From Pseudescherichia sp039594205 (GTDB lineage Bacteria; Pseudomonadota; Gammaproteobacteria; Enterobacterales; Enterobacteriaceae), in the NCBI GenBank assembly GCA_039594205.1, contig JBCNNW010000096.1, positions 1 to 15,544 of the forward strand: a stretch of DNA of 15,544 nt. The letters run 5' to 3'. Positions 13,413 through 15,544 of this stretch are shown here, one piece after another. The number at the start of each line of letters is the position of its first letter. The first letter of the stretch is position 1. Made by a program: the position numbers and the translations under genes. The notes below the pieces were generated by a model. That model did not search any database, was not told the DNA's origin, and saw nothing but the letters and a program-made list of their open reading frames with translations.

Positions 13413-13841
13413 ATGGTTAAATCAATGTTAAATGCGGTTAATAGAATGTGTGCACATGAAGATGCAGGCCGTTTTTTACTGCGTCTGACGGTGGGTGGGC
13501 TGATGCTGTTTCACGGCCTGCATAAGCTGATTGATGGTGTGGACGGCATCAGTGGCATGCTGGTGGCGAAGGGGCTGCCGGGGTTTATCGCCTACGGCGT
13601 GCTGGTCGGGGAGGTGGTGGCGCCGGTGCTGATCATTCTCGGCATCTTCACCCGCCCGGCGGCGCTGGTGCTGGCCTTTACGATGATCGTCGCCTGGATG
13701 ATGGTAGGCGTGAATATCACCGGACAGCTGGATAAAACCGGTGCCTGGGCGATTGAGAGCATGGTCTACTTCTTTATTGCGGCGCTGGCGGTGGCTTTTT
13801 TAGGCGCCGGACGCTACTCCGTGGCACCAAAATATTCATAA
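13413..13841 (+). CDS. DoxX-family four-helix membrane protein
   Basis: Small integral membrane protein of 142 residues with four predicted helices at about residues 20-40, 58-79, 82-100 and 114-132. Family-type features are the RLTVGGLMLFHGLHK segment in helix 1, a glutamate in helix 2 (GVLVGEVVAP), the GIFTRPAAL turn, and the C-terminal GAGRYSV end. DoxX proteins are named for the subunit of an archaeal terminal thiosulfate:quinone oxidoreductase, but most bacterial members have no assigned function. The ATG has AGGAA about 9 bases upstream; a second ATG at 13425 lacks one. It is divergent from poxB and is not found at this place in E. coli K-12. Base composition looks like its neighbours and no mobile-element remains flank it. 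A link to PoxB or quinone chemistry is only inference. Confidence 0.85.
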   Translation: MVKSMLNAVNRMCAHEDAGRFLLRLTVGGLMLFHGLHKLIDGVDGISGMLVAKGLPGFIAYGVLVGEVVAPVLIILGIFTRPAALVLAFTMIVAWMMVGVNITGQLDKTGAWAIESMVYFFIAALAVAFLGAGRYSVAPKYS

Positions 13842-13850
13842 TTCTGCAAG

Positions 13851-13882
13851 GCCCGGCAAGCGTTAGCGCCGCCGGGCGTTTA
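13851..13882. repeat. REP-like palindromic element between convergent doxX and hcr
   Basis: GCCCGGC at 13851-13857 pairs with GCCGGGC at 13871-13877, with an inner GCG/CGC pairing, followed by GTTTA. It matches the element at 3918-3949 at 28 of 32 bases. It occupies a 43-base gap between convergent genes and could serve as a bidirectional 3'-end structure. Confidence 0.75.
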
Positions 13883-13884
13883 CC

Positions 13885-14853
13885 TTACGCCAACACCAAA
13901 TCACTCTGCGGCTGGCAGGAGCAGGCCAGCACGTAGCCCTCTGCAACCTCGGCATCCGTCAGCGTCATGGTGCTGGTCACCGCATACTTCCCGGAAACTA
14001 CCTTCGTTTTGCAGCAGCCGCACACGCCTGCCCGGCAGGCCACGTTGACCGGAATCTTGTTGCTCTCCATCGCCTCCAGCAGGGTGGTGCCGACCGGGGC
14101 GTAAAACTCCTGCGCCAGCTGCAGGGCGCTGATCTTCAGCCCGCTGCTGGCCGCTGCCGCCACCGGAATAAAAAACTGCTCTTTGTAGAAGCGCGTTACC
14201 CCCAGCGATTTCACCGTGTTTTCCACCCACGCCATGTAGGGCGCAGGGCCGCAGGTCATCACAGTACGCGAGGCGAGCTCCGGCACGCTCTGCAGCAGCT
14301 CGGTGGTCAACCGACCGGGAATAAACCCTGAGGTGGCGTTGTGCTCTGCCAGCAGGGTGACCGGATAGTTACGCCATTCGTCGGCGAAGATGACGTCCTG
14401 CGGCGAGCGCACGCTAAAGAGAGTCTGCACGTCGGCCTGCGGGCGGTATGTTGCCAGCCAGCGGCGCATTGACATAATCGGCGTGACCCCGCAGCCTGCC
14501 GCCAGCAGCAGCACCCGGTTGGTGGGCTTATCGTCACAGGTAAACTCACCCTGAGCGTCAGAGAGCCAGATATAGTCCCCGCGCTTCACCTCCCGCGTCA
14601 GCCACTGCGAGCCGACACCGTCGTCAAGACGGCGCACGGTCAGCGTAATGTACTCGCTTACCCCCGGCGTAGAGGAGAGCGTATAGGCGCGTAGGGTATC
14701 GGCGGCGTTGCCGATGCTGACCAACGCATACTGTCCGGCACGATACGGATAGTAGTCGTGGCACAGCAGGGAGAGCGTCCAGACATCCGGCGTCTCCTGG
14801 TGAATGTGGTGAACCTGCATCCGCCATGGACACTGTGAGGTTGGCATCGTCAT
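13885..14853 (-). CDS. hcr: NADH oxidoreductase Hcr (partner of hybrid-cluster protein)
   Basis: Flavin and iron-sulfur reductase that passes electrons from NADH to Hcp in nitric oxide detoxification under anaerobic nitrate or nitrite stress. It has 322 residues. The FAD-binding motif RAYTLS is at 55-60, the NAD-binding segment AAGCGVTP at 118-125, and CGPAPYM at about 201-207. The C-terminal plant-type [2Fe-2S] ferredoxin domain has cysteines at 273, 278, 281 and 311. I prefer the second of two adjacent ATG codons (14853) because it gives the family N-terminus MTMPT and a better distance to the strong GAGGAGGAG site; the first (14856) adds one residue. It starts 10 bases after the hcp stop, so the two are an operon. 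Its 3' end faces doxX across the REP-like hairpin. Confidence 0.96.
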   Translation of the reverse strand: MTMPTSQCPWRMQVHHIHQETPDVWTLSLLCHDYYPYRAGQYALVSIGNAADTLRAYTLSSTPGVSEYITLTVRRLDDGVGSQWLTREVKRGDYIWLSDAQGEFTCDDKPTNRVLLLAAGCGVTPIMSMRRWLATYRPQADVQTLFSVRSPQDVIFADEWRNYPVTLLAEHNATSGFIPGRLTTELLQSVPELASRTVMTCGPAPYMAWVENTVKSLGVTRFYKEQFFIPVAAAASSGLKISALQLAQEFYAPVGTTLLEAMESNKIPVNVACRAGVCGCCKTKVVSGKYAVTSTMTLTDAEVAEGYVLACSCQPQSDLVLA

Positions 14854-14863
14854 CATCTCCTCC

Positions 14864-15544
14864 TCATGCGCTCAGCAGCTGCTGCATATCTTGTTCAACG
14901 GTGGTGACCGAACGCAGGCCAAACTTCTCGTTCAGCACCGCCAGCAGATCCGGGGTCAGGAAGCCAGGCGCGGTCGGGCCGGTAACGATATTGGTGACGC
15001 CCAGAGAGAGCAGGGTCAGCAGGATCACAATTGCTTTCTGCTCGAACCATGAGAGCACCAGCGACAGGGGCAGGTCATTGACGCCGCAGCCCAGTTTCTC
15101 TGCCAGGGTCACCGCCAGAATGATTGCCGAGTAGGCGTCGTTGCATTGACCGGCATCCACCAGCCGCGGCAGCCCTTCGATGTTGCCAAAGTCGAGCTTG
15201 TTAAAGCGGTACTTGCCGCAGGCCAGGGTCAGGATCAGGCAGTCGTCTGGCACGCTGGTGGCGAAGTCGGTAAAGTAGCTACGCTCCCCGCGTGCGCCGT
15301 CGCAGCCGCCCACCAGGAAGATATGGCGCAGCTTCTCCCGGCTCACCAGGTCGATCAGCGTATCGGCCGCGCCGAGCAGGGTCTGACGACCAAAGCCGAC
15401 GGTGATCAGGTGTTCAATTTCGCTGTAGGGGAAGCCCGCCATCTGCTGGGCCTGGGCGATCACCGGCGCAAAATCATCGCCTTCGAGGTGGCTTACACCC
15501 GGCCAGCCGACGATGCTGCGGGTCCAGATACGGTCGTCGTAGGC
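14864..15544 (-). CDS. hcp: Hybrid-cluster protein Hcp (hydroxylamine reductase), C-terminal part (5' truncated by window edge)
   Basis: High-affinity nitric oxide reductase, long known as hydroxylamine reductase, and a driver of protein S-nitrosylation in anaerobic E. coli. The last 226 residues are present and the frame is open to the right window edge, beginning with YDDRIWTRSIVGWPG. The GTG at 15463 is an internal valine. Ligands of the hybrid Fe-S-O cluster are visible: the cysteines of VGGCDGAR (persulfide position), LACGKYRFN and AGQCNDAYS, and the Glu and Lys of SWFEQKA. The N-terminal [4Fe-4S] cysteine motif and the promoter, where FNR/NsrR control would be found, lie outside the window. 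hcr follows directly behind. Confidence 0.96.
   Translation of the reverse strand, partial: AYDDRIWTRSIVGWPGVSHLEGDDFAPVIAQAQQMAGFPYSEIEHLITVGFGRQTLLGAADTLIDLVSREKLRHIFLVGGCDGARGERSYFTDFATSVPDDCLILTLACGKYRFNKLDFGNIEGLPRLVDAGQCNDAYSAIILAVTLAEKLGCGVNDLPLSLVLSWFEQKAIVILLTLLSLGVTNIVTGPTAPGFLTPDLLAVLNEKFGLRSVTTVEQDMQQLLSA

Noticed and set aside
13413..13841. Recent horizontal transfer of the doxX gene by a mobile element
   Set aside because: No flanking direct repeats, integrase, transposase or tRNA site, and base composition resembles the neighbours.
1..15544. CRISPR array, tRNA or rRNA gene, prophage, toxin-antitoxin or defence system
   Set aside because: No regularly spaced repeats, no recognisable tRNA or rRNA sequence and no such protein families were seen; nearly all DNA is accounted for by conserved core genes.

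Overview
The window is a stretch of conserved enterobacterial chromosome. Nearly every protein is recognisable as the counterpart of an Escherichia coli K-12 gene, in almost the K-12 order: potG-potH-potI-ybjO-rlmC, then artJ and artM-artQ-artI-artP, ybjP, amiD, ybjS, ltaE, poxB, hcr, hcp. The DNA looks GC-rich, with strong GC-ending codon bias, and the gene content departs from K-12 at three points. This suggests a non-Escherichia member of the Enterobacteriaceae (Klebsiella, Enterobacter, Leclercia or a relative); I cannot name the genus from the sequence alone.

Layout. Positions 1-2181 (+) hold the end of the putrescine importer operon: the PotG ATPase tail and the PotH and PotI permeases. 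The small membrane protein gene ybjO and the 23S rRNA m5U747 methyltransferase gene rlmC follow on the same strand. A REP-like hairpin separates rlmC from the convergent arginine-uptake block on the minus strand. That block consists of the binding-protein gene artJ, with its own ArgR-controlled upstream region, and the artP-artI-artQ-artM operon (ATPase, second binding protein, two permeases), also headed by a pair of ARG boxes. ArtP, ArtQ and ArtM would form the ABC core used by ArtJ and probably ArtI.

Next come the lipoprotein gene ybjP (-) and, divergently, the outer-membrane lipoprotein amidase gene amiD (+). Converging on amiD is a minus-strand block: ybjS (extended SDR protein), ltaE (low-specificity threonine aldolase) and poxB (pyruvate:quinone oxidase). 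poxB has a good sigma-S-type -10 element. A DoxX-family four-helix membrane protein is encoded divergently from poxB on the plus strand and is absent from this place in K-12. A second REP-like hairpin follows it, then hcr and the 3' part of hcp (-), the NADH oxidoreductase and hybrid-cluster protein pair used against nitric oxide.

Nothing here looks like a mobile element, CRISPR, phage or defence system. The points worth a second look are local: the doxX insertion and the absence of ybjQ and ybjT; two REP-like hairpins with a compensatory base pair; an 11-bp inverted repeat upstream of ybjS; a hairpin that could mask the ltaE ribosome binding site; a Phe in the catalytic Tyr position of YbjS; and a 2-bp convergent junction between amiD and ybjS.
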